A stretch of DNA of 64,000 bases, taken from Rhabditophanes sp. KR3021 (lineage: Eukaryota; Nematoda; Chromadorea; Rhabditida; Alloionematidae). This document shows, one piece after another, positions 21,590 to 36,500 of this stretch. Location of the stretch: NCBI GenBank assembly GCA_963281155.1, contig CAUJLY010000006.1, forward strand, positions 4,402,001 through 4,466,000. The letters run 5' to 3'. How positions within the stretch are numbered: position 1 is the stretch's first letter; each line of letters starts with the position of its first letter. The notes below the pieces were generated by a model. That model worked only from the letters and a program-made list of their open reading frames with translations, was not told the DNA's origin and did no database searches. A program made the position numbers and the translations under genes.

Positions 21590-24500
21590 TTTGAGATAAC
21601 AAATAGAATACTCAAATCCTTTATAAATTTATACAAAAGTTCATCTTTCGAATCCCAAACAAATTATTTAGTCAATCAAAATTTTAAGCTTTTTAATTTC
21701 CACTTCTTTGCTATTTTGATATTATTGAGAATTCGTTATTGGAACATTGATGATTTAATGCTGATATATATTTTAACACTCATTCAAAGTGCTCCAAACT
21801 TGAAAATACACCAATATGTAACTTAAACTTAAGGATTTATTACTCGTACTCTCTTTTTACACGATCTAATTTCGTCTTTTATGTTTTAATTAAATGAAAA
21901 TAAATACCTTATTCCCATAAAACTACATTTTATTAATAATATTAAATTAATGTGGTGATGTCAAGATATTAAATATTGCCCAACATTTATAGTTCTCCAT
22001 GAAGACTATTCACAATAATTAAAAAACAAGCTATCAATGCACTTAAAGACAATTTATTTGTCCAAATATATTTATAAATGATACATTTGCTATCATAACT
22101 CAAGAGTACCAAATAAGTCCATTACATTTCAATTGCCTTGTTATATCCTTTAAAAATACCAAAATACATAAATATATAAAGTGAATTTTAAAGAAGATCG
22201 GTGAATATAAATGAACTAAATGTAATAATAAAATGAAATCATTATAAAGTTGATATAATTCAAAATTCACTTAATATTTACAAAAATATTAATTTATTCT
22301 CATTATTTATTTAAAGGTATAAAATAATGAATATATAAGTGTGGTTTCCGTTCTTTCGCCAAGATTAAAATAAAAAAATTGGATTGTTTATAAGTAGAAA
22401 TGTATCTACAAGAAAATATTAGATTATTTAATGTCCTTAAAAGTTTCCTCATAATGACGTATTTGGCTAAACAAATTAAACTATTATTTGCTAATTTTGG
22501 TCAAATTGTCTGTGTTTCCTGGTAGAATATATGTACTCCCATTTGATTTAACATATGTTTCATGTCTGTGGTTTGGTTTTCAGGAATAGTTAATATTTAA
22601 TTTAAATTTTAAATAATTTACAAATTAAAGTCTGGTTAATTTAATTGATACCATAGTATTAACAACTCTTAAGGAATCTTTTAACTTAAACAAAGTGACG
22701 AATATCGCAACATCTTTTAAACAAGTTACTCTATGCTTGAATTTAAGAGTGTCTTCTTCAAATTGGATATTCATGTAATTAAAAATTGTTATTAACTTCC
22801 GAACATTATACTTTTTACAATGTATTTACATAACATTAAAAATAAGAAAATAATTAACAGTAATTAATTTTTAAATAAATCATTCAAATCCAACGATGTT
22901 TATAATCAAATATAGTTAGCGGCACTTTAAAAAGACGCAGATGTATGTTCATATTACAATATTCTTTTTTCTAATTAAAGACTAAAAATTATATAGATGT
23001 TATTTAAAAATCGTAATGTTCCAATACAAAATCTATATCTCGATTAAATTTTTTATTCAAATTACGTTGTATAATTGCTTTGTTCGTACATTCAAGTTTT
23101 TGACAATTATTACTAAAAAATTACTTAGCTGTTTTAAATCACTGAACGTTATAATTAAAATGTGTTCAACATATGGTGACAAAACAAATTAAAATTAAAG
23201 TATTTTCAATTGAATAGTTCATTTTTGTTAGCTTAATTGCATCAAATTCAAAAGGGAAAATACAAATAAAGCTGTAATTTTTTTCATTGTAATCCGAAAA
23301 TTACGAATAAGTATTTTAATAGTTTGATTTTATTATTCATTTAATAACAAAAAATGTCGATTAATCAAATGTTTGCATACAACGATATGAATGTGTATTT
23401 GCGAATAGTGAATCTATTTCATTTACTCAATTTGACTTTTACTTGCAAATTGCAGTAATTAAAAAAGAGATAATTTTTATTATCCACCAAATGAATGCTT
23501 TTCTTACTATCCACATATTAATTTATCATATGGAATAAATTTAATTTTAAATTGAACAATTAATTTTGTTAACTCATCATCATTCTTATATTTGAATTGC
23601 TTTCTCACTCAATCAACGGCACATTAATCCCAATCCAAGTTAAAGAAGATTATTTGATTGTATATACATGTGAACAAACTGGTAATAGAATACAAAATAC
23701 ATATATGTATTTGGATAAATTTGTTCACAATAATTTTCATTTATGTAAATAAAAATTTCAATTAAACTTTTTTATCAATTTTTTGCTTTACAATAAACTT
23801 TATGCTCTATGCTAATATTAACAATTACATTTCAATTTCTGAATGAATGAATGCTTCGCATTTTATAATTGACTTTAACAATCATAAATATTAATATTTT
23901 CTAATTAATTTAGTAAAATATGGATCACATTTTTTAAAGAATAGCTTGGCGTTTAAGAATATAAATGTAAAATATTATTCAGTATTCGCGATGTTTCAAT
24001 TTTGTCTAAAATAGAATACAATTTTAATAAATAGCATTTAATTCAAATAAATTGTATTCAATTTAAATTCCATCCAATTTGAATTTTTGTTTAAATTTAT
24101 TTCACTATTTAAAATGCTTAAAAATTATCGTTTTTGTTATTAATTAAAAATGCCCCTATTTTTATTAAATTATGAATAATTAAAATTTTCTATTCTACGA
24201 CATAGTATAATTATGTTTAGCTTTAAAGCTGAAGAATAGTAATAATTTTTTGGATACTTTTTCGTATATTTAGCTTCAATTTGTAATATATTTATTTATC
24301 TTTGTTAAAAAATCTTTCTTGCCAAAGTTCAATAACATCTTTTTTACAAGCAAGTTTGATTGTTTTCTTTTTAGTTTTTGAACTCGTAAATAATTTTAAT
24401 TATTATTTTTATAATGAATGGCTTTTGAACGTATTATTCTACAATTTAGTAGTCACTAAATTTTATATAGAACGAATTGTTTTAAAATAATTATAGTTTT

Positions 24501-27500
24501 ACATTCTCTCAATAAGTCTGATTATTTATCAATTATGAATGTTGTTTATGATAAATGTGACGTTATTTAGTAAAGCCTTTATAAAATGCACTGCAAGATT
24601 TAAAAAAGTTGATTTCGGTTTTGTTTATAAACAATTTTGTATTATCTTTATTCTCTTTAAAGATACAGCAAATAGAAATTACTTACATCATCATTAATTC
24701 TTTATAAAAAACCATTTATCTTATTATCTAAATACTTATCTTTTATATCATACGCATTCTTTCCTATCTTAATTATTTGTTTTGGCTTTCAAGGTTATTG
24801 GCATCTTATAAAATTGCAATATATAACTTTAAAATTTGATAATATAAATGATTTAATCATATCATCTTTTATATGTGATATTAGTTGATGAATCTAACTA
24901 AAAATAGAAAGTTTAGTGATAAAGGTTATTATTCATCCATGGGATAAACTTAAAGTTTTAGTGTAAAGATCATTGAATATTAATAGATTTACTTACATTA
25001 CTTCTTTATTAACATTTTGTTATCCTGATTTTGTTATAAATAACAAAAATAATTGTAGAATCACAGTTTGTGTTCAAATGATCACTTATAATTAGACATC
25101 CTTTTGATTTGTTTAAAATTTCAAGTTTAAACATATTTAAAGCATTAATTAAAGTGTAATCAGATAAAGTTAATTTTCTAAAACATTGCTATATCTCATA
25201 AACTATCCTATAAATAAATTATTTATTCAATTTTAAAAGCATTACTTTTTTATCTTTTCAAAGATAATAATAAAGTCGTGAGATTAAAAGTAGCATTTTA
25301 AAATCTGATTTGAATGAACCTTATAGCAATGCGTCTATTATATTAATTATTTGTGAAACCATCTTAAGTTTTATGTCCTTTTCGATTTAATTCCATCTTA
25401 AAGTATCCAACACTGTTTACATTTAAATTAAACCAAATTCCTAAAAAGAAAAATCTCGTCTTTTTTAATTTTTAATTATTTTATGAAAGATCTATTGAAA
25501 TGTTTATTTTCTGAGAACATTTTAGGACTTACTAATAAATTTTCACACCAACTGTCTAAATAGGATGTCGTAAGATGGCATATAAAAATTTAACCTCAGC
25601 CACAAACATTCATCAATTTGATAACTCTTTGCAATTTCAAAAATATTTAATTAAGATAATTCAGATTGTGTGGATAAAAATTCTGGTTATTAAAGCTTGT
25701 ATCTTCTTTGTCAAAATTAATAAAATATTTTAATTCATTGTCAATAAAAATAAGAATATTCATATAATTCAAATAAAACCGTGACGATGATCTTACAGAT
25801 ATTTGATTCTTTAAAGTTTGTTTATATTTATTTCATCCCTGAATCAGGATTAATTTGATATACCTATTTTTTTGTTAAATGTAATATACTTTTAGCTTCG
25901 AACTACTCATGATTGCATTTTATTAATTAATATTTTTTTGTTTCTTAGAATAAAGCGTTTTTATATAATTGGGCTGTTAAAAACGCATACGTTTTAAAGT
26001 TGTGATATTATTTGTTTGTGTTACGAATATTCCCTCAAACTCGCCCTATGATCGTATGCCTTCTACGTAATTATTTGTCTTTAAGGGTAAAGTTTGGTAT
26101 TTCTGGTAGAAAAGGTTAAGTATTCATTTTTAGATTAGCAAACTGTAGTTTATATGTACAACTTGCTGATTGAACATATTAAAAGTTCGATTCATTGTCT
26201 TTATTCTTAAAGTTACAGAAAGACTTAAAACATCTGGACGATCGTTCAAAGTATTACTTTTTAAATTGAGTATAAAAATATATATAATAGTTTGATTGAA
26301 TAAAAAAACAGTTAGTCTATTTATATGGTTTTTACTGTTTCCGTTTTCTTAAAATACATATTCAATAATTGAAAGCAAATGTTGCGACAAATTTAATTAA
26401 TCAAGTCGGTTGCCATTTGATCTGTCGTTTGCGAACAGCGAGTATTAATTATAAAGTGGTTGTTGGCACATTTGCCGTAAGAAAAATAATTATTTTAAAA
26501 GAACGTTCAAATTTGCATATATTACTCACAATTCTTAATTAACAGTTGTAAAGAAATTGAATAAAGTTGATTTCTTCTAAAAAATCCCATCAAAATGTGT
26601 ATTTCGCAATAATTACCAGCCGTTACATTTGATAATGAATAGACATAATAAAGTTTATCACATTACATGCGATTTAGCGGAAGCTTAAAAGCTTTGTCAT
26701 ATCCTTTAAAATTTGATCTATATTATTTATTTTGCAGTTATATTTAAGTAAACTTTTAATTATGTCTTTTGAGGAAACTACATAATACTCGGTGTAAATT
26801 AATTAAAATCTAACCAAAACTTTGCATTCTATGCATTTTTAATATTCTTGGAATTTTCGTTTTACTAAAAATAGTCGTATTTTAAGTAGGAATTTTTATT
26901 TAATTATTACTTTGTTTATTACAAGCTATCAAATTTTGTGCATTATAAAAAATTGTTTTTAAGAAAACTTTAATCATTGCGTATTGTATAGTAAACATAT
27001 CTATATAGGTATTTGTGACTAATAGTTGAAATGCCGAAAGATAATACCAATTTATTCTATATTTAATCTCCTTATGACTTAATAAGTTGATATTGTTATG
27101 ATTCACTAGTAAGTATTTGTATCTGTTTACTAAATGTATGGTCAAACATTGGAGCTTATGGTGCGTTATAAGTACTTTTTAAATAAATTGATTAATGTAA
27201 GTTAAAATATCAGGTTACAAAACAGAAATATCTCTTTTGAACGATTAAGATCAAAAGATAAACGAAGTACTTAAGGTATATATGCGTATGTTGTGATTAA
27301 TGAAATAAGGTAAAAACAACTACTCGTATAAAAGTGTTATAAAAACGGCATTACCATTAAAAACATCCAACACTACCATTACCAATTTAATTAGTTTATA
27401 TGTTTATAAAAAATAAGCCTTGTTCACTCTTAAATCACACTATTTGCATTAAATTAGTTTCCTATATGTGTAAATGTTAATTTTATGCAGCAATACTTTG

Positions 27501-30500
27501 CAAATAAATTAATATCCATAATATTTCTGATTTCTTAAATTAATACATAATACCACTTATATCTCATTTATTATGCAAACTTTTACGTAAGTATTTTAAT
27601 TTACTTTGTACTAAAATAGTTGTCTGGCTGTAAAACGTTAGTCATATATGCCTAATAATCTATATAATAAAAAAGTATTATGTTTATTTAATTACGTAGA
27701 TGTATTTATTATGCACTTAACACATCTAAATTTGCGATATATTTAATTTGTTTTTGACATTGAATGTATCTTGATGATTCTGTATATTCAAAAATGCTAT
27801 ATTATTTTTTGTATAAAATATCTCCAAACACACTAACATATTATACTTATTTTTTCTTTTTATTTAAAAAATGTTCCCGTTAAATAAAACTTTTTTAAAA
27901 CAGCCATATTAATGATATTGAACACGGATGCGAACTTAACAATTGCCATTTATGAAAAGAAGAATGTCTAAAAAATCGTTTCCTCTACCAAAATGGGTTG
28001 GTGTTTTAAAAAACGATTTACTTTGATTTTGCTAAAAGTAAAATTCTAATTTGTTTGATGTATCCATTGATATTTGAAAAAAATTACCCATACGATATTT
28101 TCGCCCTCCTACTATTGTATTAGCAAAATTGTTCACTTTTAAATTTTAAGAAACTGTAATAATTGCGTGATATATATTTTTTAAGTAAAATTACTGATTT
28201 TTAGAACGTAGGTTCGTGTCTTTTTTCAATAAGCTACAATTGCCAAATGTATTAATGACACCAATTTTCATTAAAATTCCAATTTGAGTTCCTAAATGTT
28301 TTCGATAATTTTCAAAATGACAATATTTTATTTACAAATTAATTTGAATAATTTTATACTTATTTTAGTGGTAAAACAAACTATAATGAGAAAACAAATG
28401 ATGCGATGGAAATACCATGATTATTATTTTGTCCAACAGACCTTACAAATTCAACTCAACCACCAGTAAGTGTTATTTTTAAATCTTTTATTTATTAAAT
28501 GCTTGTTAACATTAAACTTTAAACTGCATTAATCATTTCTTCCCACTCTAGCTTCAATTGAATGAAATCAATCACCTTTGATTATCAACACGGCACATAG
28601 ATACGCTTATTTCTAAGTTTTATTTTTAAATTTAAACAAAGTAATTTTGAACTAAATTATTGGTTATTGGAAGGAAAACCTTAAAAAATAATTTACCCAA
28701 TACATCATCATTTTAAACTACCAAGACTCTTAGTTGCTAACAAGATAGATCTTTACAATATTCACCACTTTTCGTTAATATAGAAAAGAAATTAATGCTA
28801 ACGGTTGGATAAATCATTTGAAAAAACGAAAAACATTCATATTAATGAATTGATAAATTGAACTAAAGAAAGGTATGCTTCTTATTTATTTCTATGAATT
28901 AATAGGTATCAATGTATGTCAAGTCATAAAGGAAATCTATTAAAAAATGCTTAGAATAATTAAACAGCTAATCTTTTTTAAATTGTGTGGCATCCGCTTA
29001 TTATAATATACATCCGTATTTAACTTTTTACATATCGGTCATAGCTATTTGATTCATAAAATGGATAGAATCCAGAAAAGCAATATAGCTTATTAAATGT
29101 TGTCGTCATTAAAGACGTCTAAGCCAATTTCAAAAAATATTAAAAGCGCTCTTCATTGAAGACTAGAAATTACATTTATTACCAATATTGTCATAATTTT
29201 GAATAAATTACAGTAATATGTTTGTATAGACATGTAAATAGTAAAGTCCACCACTTTCTGATCGTCACTCAACAAGTACTTTAATACAAACTGTCTTAAT
29301 CAGCAAATTTCTTCAAGATACACATAGTTCAACTAAATCTGTTTTCATATAGTGTTTATTAATAATGTGTTTTGAATTGCTATCGTCATTAAAATATATT
29401 CTGTAGAAATTCCATTGTGAAGTTTAAATTAAAGAATATGTGATAGATAGTTTTTGTTAAGTTAATCCTTCTCTTTCGTTACCACACTATCAAATTATCA
29501 TTTGTCTGGTTTCTAATCTTATATAATTTTGAAGTTTAATAATATATGCTTCTTCTATTTGATTAACAGCCTTTTTTAAACAGTATAGTTTTTTATACAA
29601 CTGAGCCTTTATTTTGACTGAAACTTCAAATTATTTTATTATCGTTGTTTACGCTATTAGTTATTGTTTCATCACAACATGTTTAATTCCAATTTGTTCA
29701 AAAAATATTTTGTTTTTAATAAACAGAATGATTTGCTTAAAGTTTTAGCCAGTAAAATTTGTATTTTCTTTATATTTTCGCTTAATAATAACTTCAAACA
29801 TTTCATAATGTTTTTACACAATTAATTTGATATAGATCATTTCCATCAAATACTATTGCTCCAATTTGTGTCTTTTAATTCTTAGTGTAATGATATACCT
29901 ATTTGTTATTCATAAACACTTGTAAAAAACATTATATATTTGACTAAACTGCTCATCAAATTTGGCTAACGAAGTTGGCATTTATTTACTAACTTATTAA
30001 TACAGTTGTTCAGCCATGTAAATTCTTGATGCCACTTAAATAACTGCACAGTTAGTTTTTAAACTATATTTTGTTTAATTGTGACTACAAAAATGATTAT
30101 GTATTTATTAAGAAATTGGAAGAAATAAGAATTCTGTATTATTTGACTAATGGCATGTTCACATATATTCATCATAAATTTCACGTTATTATAAACTTTC
30201 CATTCATATTACGTCTGCAAAGAAGGCTTCAATTTATCATTTCTTTTAATTGGTTTATTTTAAACACATTCCATATTTTCTCATTATTTTAATACGATTC
30301 ATTTTTTAATATCTTGAAATAATGTAAGTTCATCAGCTCTATTGCAATTTCATGCGAATTAATTCTAAAACATATATAAACTATATGAATGCTTTGATAG
30401 CTCAGAAAGAATTTTAGTCTGTTAACAATATCTTTTAAACTCTGACTATATTTTTTGAAAATAAATATGGAATTAAAAGCTTTACGCAACTACAAAAAAT

Positions 30501-33500
30501 TTGTAGCAAAATGATTACTTTTTCTACAAAGTATTATATATCACTTTATTTGAAATGAATATAATTGTATATTTAAGAGATATGATCAGGCAAATGCTAT
30601 TAAAATAATATTACCCTGTGAGTAAACTTTAGGATCATGTGAATTTAAAAGACTTGAAAATCAAACAGGCAAAAGTTATTTCATCATTGGGAACTTTAGT
30701 AAATGTTGTTTCAAATGATGATCGTGCCACCTCGTAACCATACGCTTGACTCAATATCAAAAGTTCCCAATTATCAATTATATATTGTTTGAATATACAC
30801 TTTTTAAACCGTATTTTAGACTTATACCCTTCCGAATGATCTATAAGAATATTTTTATACACATATACATTTTGCTATCAATTAGTCATAAAAAGTTTAA
30901 CTAAATGCATGAACATTAAATGTATGAACTCATTTTGTTGCAAATTTACACATTTTTAAAGGCTGTTTTGAGAAGGTTCAAAAAATGTTTGGACTTGAAA
31001 TGAGCTACCGACACATCAGCATTTAAATATCAGTTGTATGTTTGTTCTTAATGAAATTTAATGGCTATATCATTGTCCAAAACCATTTTTAACATTTACC
31101 TTTTCCACATTAATTCTACCATAAATACCTATACTTGTATACACAAAAAGTTAAGGCATAATACATCAAATCACCTATAAAATCACAAACTTTGTCCTTA
31201 GCGTTTATATTATTAAAAAATGAATAATCAGTTTCAATTCCTCTATAAACAACTATTCTTTTTCTGATTATTCACTTTTTGCTACAATAATAGAATGTTG
31301 CATTGCGGCAAATGTTCCTTTAAAAGGGAATTATTATCATTTGTGGTAAGCTCCTCATTTTTGTTGATTTAAGAGCAAAATAAACAAATTCATCAGAAGC
31401 ATCTTGCTTCTTTGATTAATAACAATAATAAAAAAGCGTTCAATCTTGAACTTCTATCACATCAAGTTTATATAGCTTTACCTTCCTTCTTTAATATCAA
31501 CTAGTTTTTGTGAAATGATCAGTTAAACATTTTTTGTTTGGACTTTTTAATAAGGGCAGTGACTTCCTTTATTATCATCTAGTTCGATGAATTAATTTAA
31601 GCTGGTAGAAACAATTAAAATTAATAAATAGTAAGAGATACCATTAAGATTGTATTTAATTAAATCAAAAACAGTTTTATATACTAATCAAATTAAAGTC
31701 AATACGTGTACAAATCTTTTATTTCGATCTTTGGTGGTATCATTAAATTGTGGCAAAGGTCAAGCACATGCCAAAAACAAAACTGTTTTAAAGTCTTTAT
31801 ATTTACCTTGGTTAATCTTTAGTTAAACGCTAAATCTTATTAATGACGGTGATGGGTAACGATTAACTTTTTTAAGAAATTCGTAACTGTTTGGTTTTGC
31901 AAATTAACTTTACTTAATTAAATCTTTTGTTTGTCGAACTTTTAAAGGCAGTAGTATATAGTGATTTAATAAAATTTAACCTAAAACTTTTTATATACTT
32001 TGTTTTTGAAATTAATAATTATAATTCCACTGAAGTTTGCTTATACTTATACTCTATTTACTTTCTTTGAAACTGTACTATTAAAATTTTAGGAAATACA
32101 AATTTATTTTATTAAATGTGTTTTCAAATAAAAGACAAACTAATTGATTACGAAAATTGTCCTTTTAAAATACTTAAATTGTGATGTGCTTTAAGTTATA
32201 TTTTCCTTAACAAAAAACATAATTGTGATGAATTGGCCATGAGTATGTATTGTTGTTTTTATTATTCATATTTATGGCATCTTTATTATTCACATATTTC
32301 TACATGAATACATTATTTCACCACAAATTATAATAAAAATTTAGATTGTGCAAAAAGAATTCATTTTTTAACGCATTAATATTTGTTTTTATTTTTCAAA
32401 ATTTAAGTATTTGTTTATTAATAAAATCTGCACTGTATTAAGTGCAAACTGAGATATGATATGCATTAATTTCCATTCATCTTATAATTAATTGTTTTTA
32501 ATGTTATAATCAAAACGACAGCAGATACTTTATTGTTAAATTTGTTTATAAATCTAGCTTCTCCTCAATTTCAAAAAAGATTTATCCAAGCCACCATTTT
32601 ATATGCAGCATATATCATCCACATTAATTGAGCTCATTTCAATCAACTTCTTTTTACACCAATACACAACACATTCCGACATTTTTTATCATTAATTTTA
32701 AATTTTCAATAATCTTTGTTTACATTTTGAATTAACAGAAAATGTGATTTTCAAAGAGAATGGTTCATAAATCTATTTTTAATAGTTAAATTATTTACTT
32801 ACAATTCCTACCAAGACTAAAATTCAAATTTACTATAAAAGTTTCATCAACTATAAATTTGAATACATCTGGAAAATTTAATATAATCTCATATTTAAGT
32901 AAACTCTATAAATGTTTTTGGTAAGTTTAGGCTTTACAGTCAACCACAGGAACCAACTTTTAATAATAAGGCTTTAAGTTAAGTAGCCGTACAGTTAAAA
33001 TATACTTTGCCTTAATTCTTCACTTATGATCATTCTGTCAATCTCAAATTTTTCATCATTATACTTTTTATTTTAAGCATGTAGATCATTATTAACAAAG
33101 TGTAACAAGCATATATATAATTAAGTTTACATGACTTTTAAGTATACAAACATTTACAGTTTTTCATTTTTGATTACACTTTTTGCCGTGGTTTATATTC
33201 ATAATAACTTACATTCTTAACTAATTAATAACAAAATTTAGTTGGTTTTAGATGTAGAGCAATGTTATTTCTTTAGTGTTTATTGTAGTTCAAATATGTA
33301 TATTTTAAATGCAAAATATTCCGGTATAGTATGAAAATTAGCTCCGTTACATTCTTTTATTATAAACAATTATTTCCTAAAATATTGTCAGAGTATATTT
33401 GATCTACAATTACTTGAGCAATAACGAAAAACAAGGAGATTGAGGCTAATTTAAAGTTTAAATTTTTAATCATTAACCATTTCATTCCATAAAAAATCAG

Positions 33501-36500
33501 ACTTGTTTATTCTTTGCACTGGGACATATATTTTTATCATTGACTTTTAATGCCATTATTGTCAATTTGAGAATATATTATTTTTGAGCCAACACCATCA
33601 TTAACATCGAGTAATTTAAATTAATTCAAATAGATAAATTATAAAGGTTTTAGAAGTTGTATACAACCAAGTTTATAGATTATACTCTAAATATAAATAT
33701 ATATTTGTTCATATTTTGTCTTATCGAAACTTACTTAAATCTTTGATTGAAGTTTGCAAAATTAACGAAATAATAAATGGATATATTTATTTTATTATAT
33801 ATCGAAAATTTACCTCGCCTTCAAAGTACTTTTGTCTTCAATCGTCACTATTAACCATCATCATTATCTTAAATTTATTTACTAACTGTATAAATTATTA
33901 TCATATTTTGGTAACTTGAGCTTTTTTCAATGACGCTTCTTTTTTATTTGACTTCTACAACAATTTTTAATGCATTTATAAAAAGAGATTTAATATTAAG
34001 TAATGGCAACCATTGTATTAATGTGTGGGAGATAAAGTTTTATAAAATTCAATTAATGATTTCTAATTATATACACAATAACGTCTTAGTTTTAACTAGT
34101 CATTGAATGTTTCATTAATAGACTATTGTGTCAAATATAATTATATTTTCTATTATTTTTAATTATTTTTATAGCTTAAATCAAAAAAATTAGTATATAC
34201 GTATGTTAAGCTTATAAAAAATTAGCAAATCAACCCTCAAATCATCCCAACTTTGTTTATTTCAATTTCTCAAATTTATTTTACTTATGTTTACGTGTTT
34301 TTTAATATACCATTTAGCACAGATTATGACAGGAAATGAACATATAGCTTAATCAACAAGCTTTTTTGCTATTATTTTTATATAACAAAACTAAATAAAG
34401 TTTATGTTTGTGCTATATGTATTTATTATGAGAGAGATATTTTAATAAATCAAAGCATTAACGAATTTGTTTTGGATCCTTACCAATAGTATATATTATC
34501 AAGTAGATTGTAAGTTATGCAAAGTGCAAATTCAGCTAAAAATTTCATTAAGTTGTATCCAATATTTTTACTTATCCCATTTTATAAATTGTTACCAATG
34601 AGTCAATCTTTGAGCTTATTATCACAAAAAAGGGTGATTCAATTTTTCCGCATTGCATATTATTATAAAACCGATGGTTTGATAATACCAGTCGATGTGC
34701 TGCCATTAAATTTCGTTGAAACAAAAAGCTGGCTCTTATGTGTCGCATATAAATATACATACCATCAAATTTGTTAAATTAGTAGGTTTTCCAAACTAAC
34801 TGGTATGGACAAAAAACTCGGACATTACGTAATTATGATCTGACGATCAATTACTCTTTTGAAATTTTTAAATACTTCGATCACACTAGCCTGGTTAAAA
34901 GGTTAAGACCAAATTTACAAAAAAACGAAATGCAATAAGCGGGGGCATTTCAATGAGATTAATTATTATTTTTTACTTACATCATTTTATTAGATCTAAT
35001 AATAATGTACCCCGATTCATTATATTTTTCTAAAATAATTATAAATTAAAATTAATTGTGAATAAATTACAATTATATAAAAAATCAAGTTCAAATTGCT
35101 TTATTTCGCATTAAAATTAATGTATAAATCTAATTGGGTATAAATATTATCATTTTGAATATCATTAAGAATTTCATTTATAGTTTTGAATGTTTATGAT
35201 TTACAATAATAACTTGAAATCTTTTTAATAATAATTGGTTGCTTATAAAACTTAATTGTATTAAGAGGTGCAGACTTTTTTCTTCATTTAATCCAAATTT
35301 ATTATTTACAATTTGAAAATTATTTTGAGATATTCATAACACATATATTTAAAATATGCACACTTTTGGCAAAAATTAGGATGAATCTTTATTTTGTTAA
35401 AATGATAACAATATATTTGCTTTGAAATTCATTCAAATTGGCATCCATATTTTTAATTTGCCTAAAAACAATCATTAATTTGTCTGATTTTACACAACAA
35501 AAACAAATATTTTGTTGCAGCCTATCAAAATTACTTTAATTGTAATTTTAGAATTATAACATTTAAAAAAATTGACTAAACCTGTTTATGATTTATGCAG
35601 TAACAACTTTTATATTAAATCACATTCAGATTCTTCAATGAAGACACATCGTTTCATGTATGTTTATTTGATTTTTTGTAATTTAATGTTTTTAAAGTAA
35701 GAAAATTTTTATTTGTTTTTACTCATAACAGCTAATGTTATTATTGAAATAATTAATAAAATTCTGTACTACAAAATACTTTTGGTATTAACAAAAATAT
35801 ATTTACCGTAATATTATAATTTATTTTACTTCACTTTAAATAAGAATAGTTTGCTTCAAAAACTTATTATACTCATGTATTCATACGAATTATTACTGAT
35901 GTATGCCATTCATTTTTTTGAGCATGGTTATTTTAAGGAATGAAAAAGTAATTTATCGGGTCGTTGCTCACAATATTACTCATTATTATTACTCACTTTT
36001 TGCTCCGGCACTACATATCACCATGATCAAAATTTAACCACATTTATACTAACTTATAGGGTGTCAAAGGTTATCATGTTATTTTATTTATTTTCACGTG
36101 CTTATTCATTACAACATTAAACAAATTCATAATTTTTATTGTAATTCATCCTTCATAGAATTTAACTTTTTACATTATACTTTTAAGGCAAATTTTATTG
36201 TATTTAGGTAATAAAGCCTTTGATTGAATCATTTCAAATATTATTTTCGATCCAACTTTATCATTCAATTATGTTTATATGGATGAATACATCTGCCAAC
36301 ATTATTTGTTTTTTGTCATTATATGACTCAATTAATATTCCATCATATTAAGACTTTTTCATTTAGTTTATATCTATTTTATTTTGAAATATATAAATGG
36401 CTAAAATAATTATAATATATGTTATTATGATGTATATTTTAGTTATTATTAATAGTTTTCGAAATCCATTAATTTTTTTGGTGTATCTGATTAATGTGCA

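Noticed and set aside
30635..30862. Minus-strand 75-aa ORF with a fairly mixed amino-acid content
   Set aside because: Isolated in the gene desert with no splice partners or recognisable family; expected by chance in 20 kb.
34517..34777. Overlapping ORFs on both strands (34517-34777 + and 34572-34760 -), considered as a transposon relic
   Set aside because: No transposase motif, no terminal repeats, and each is explained as open by chance.
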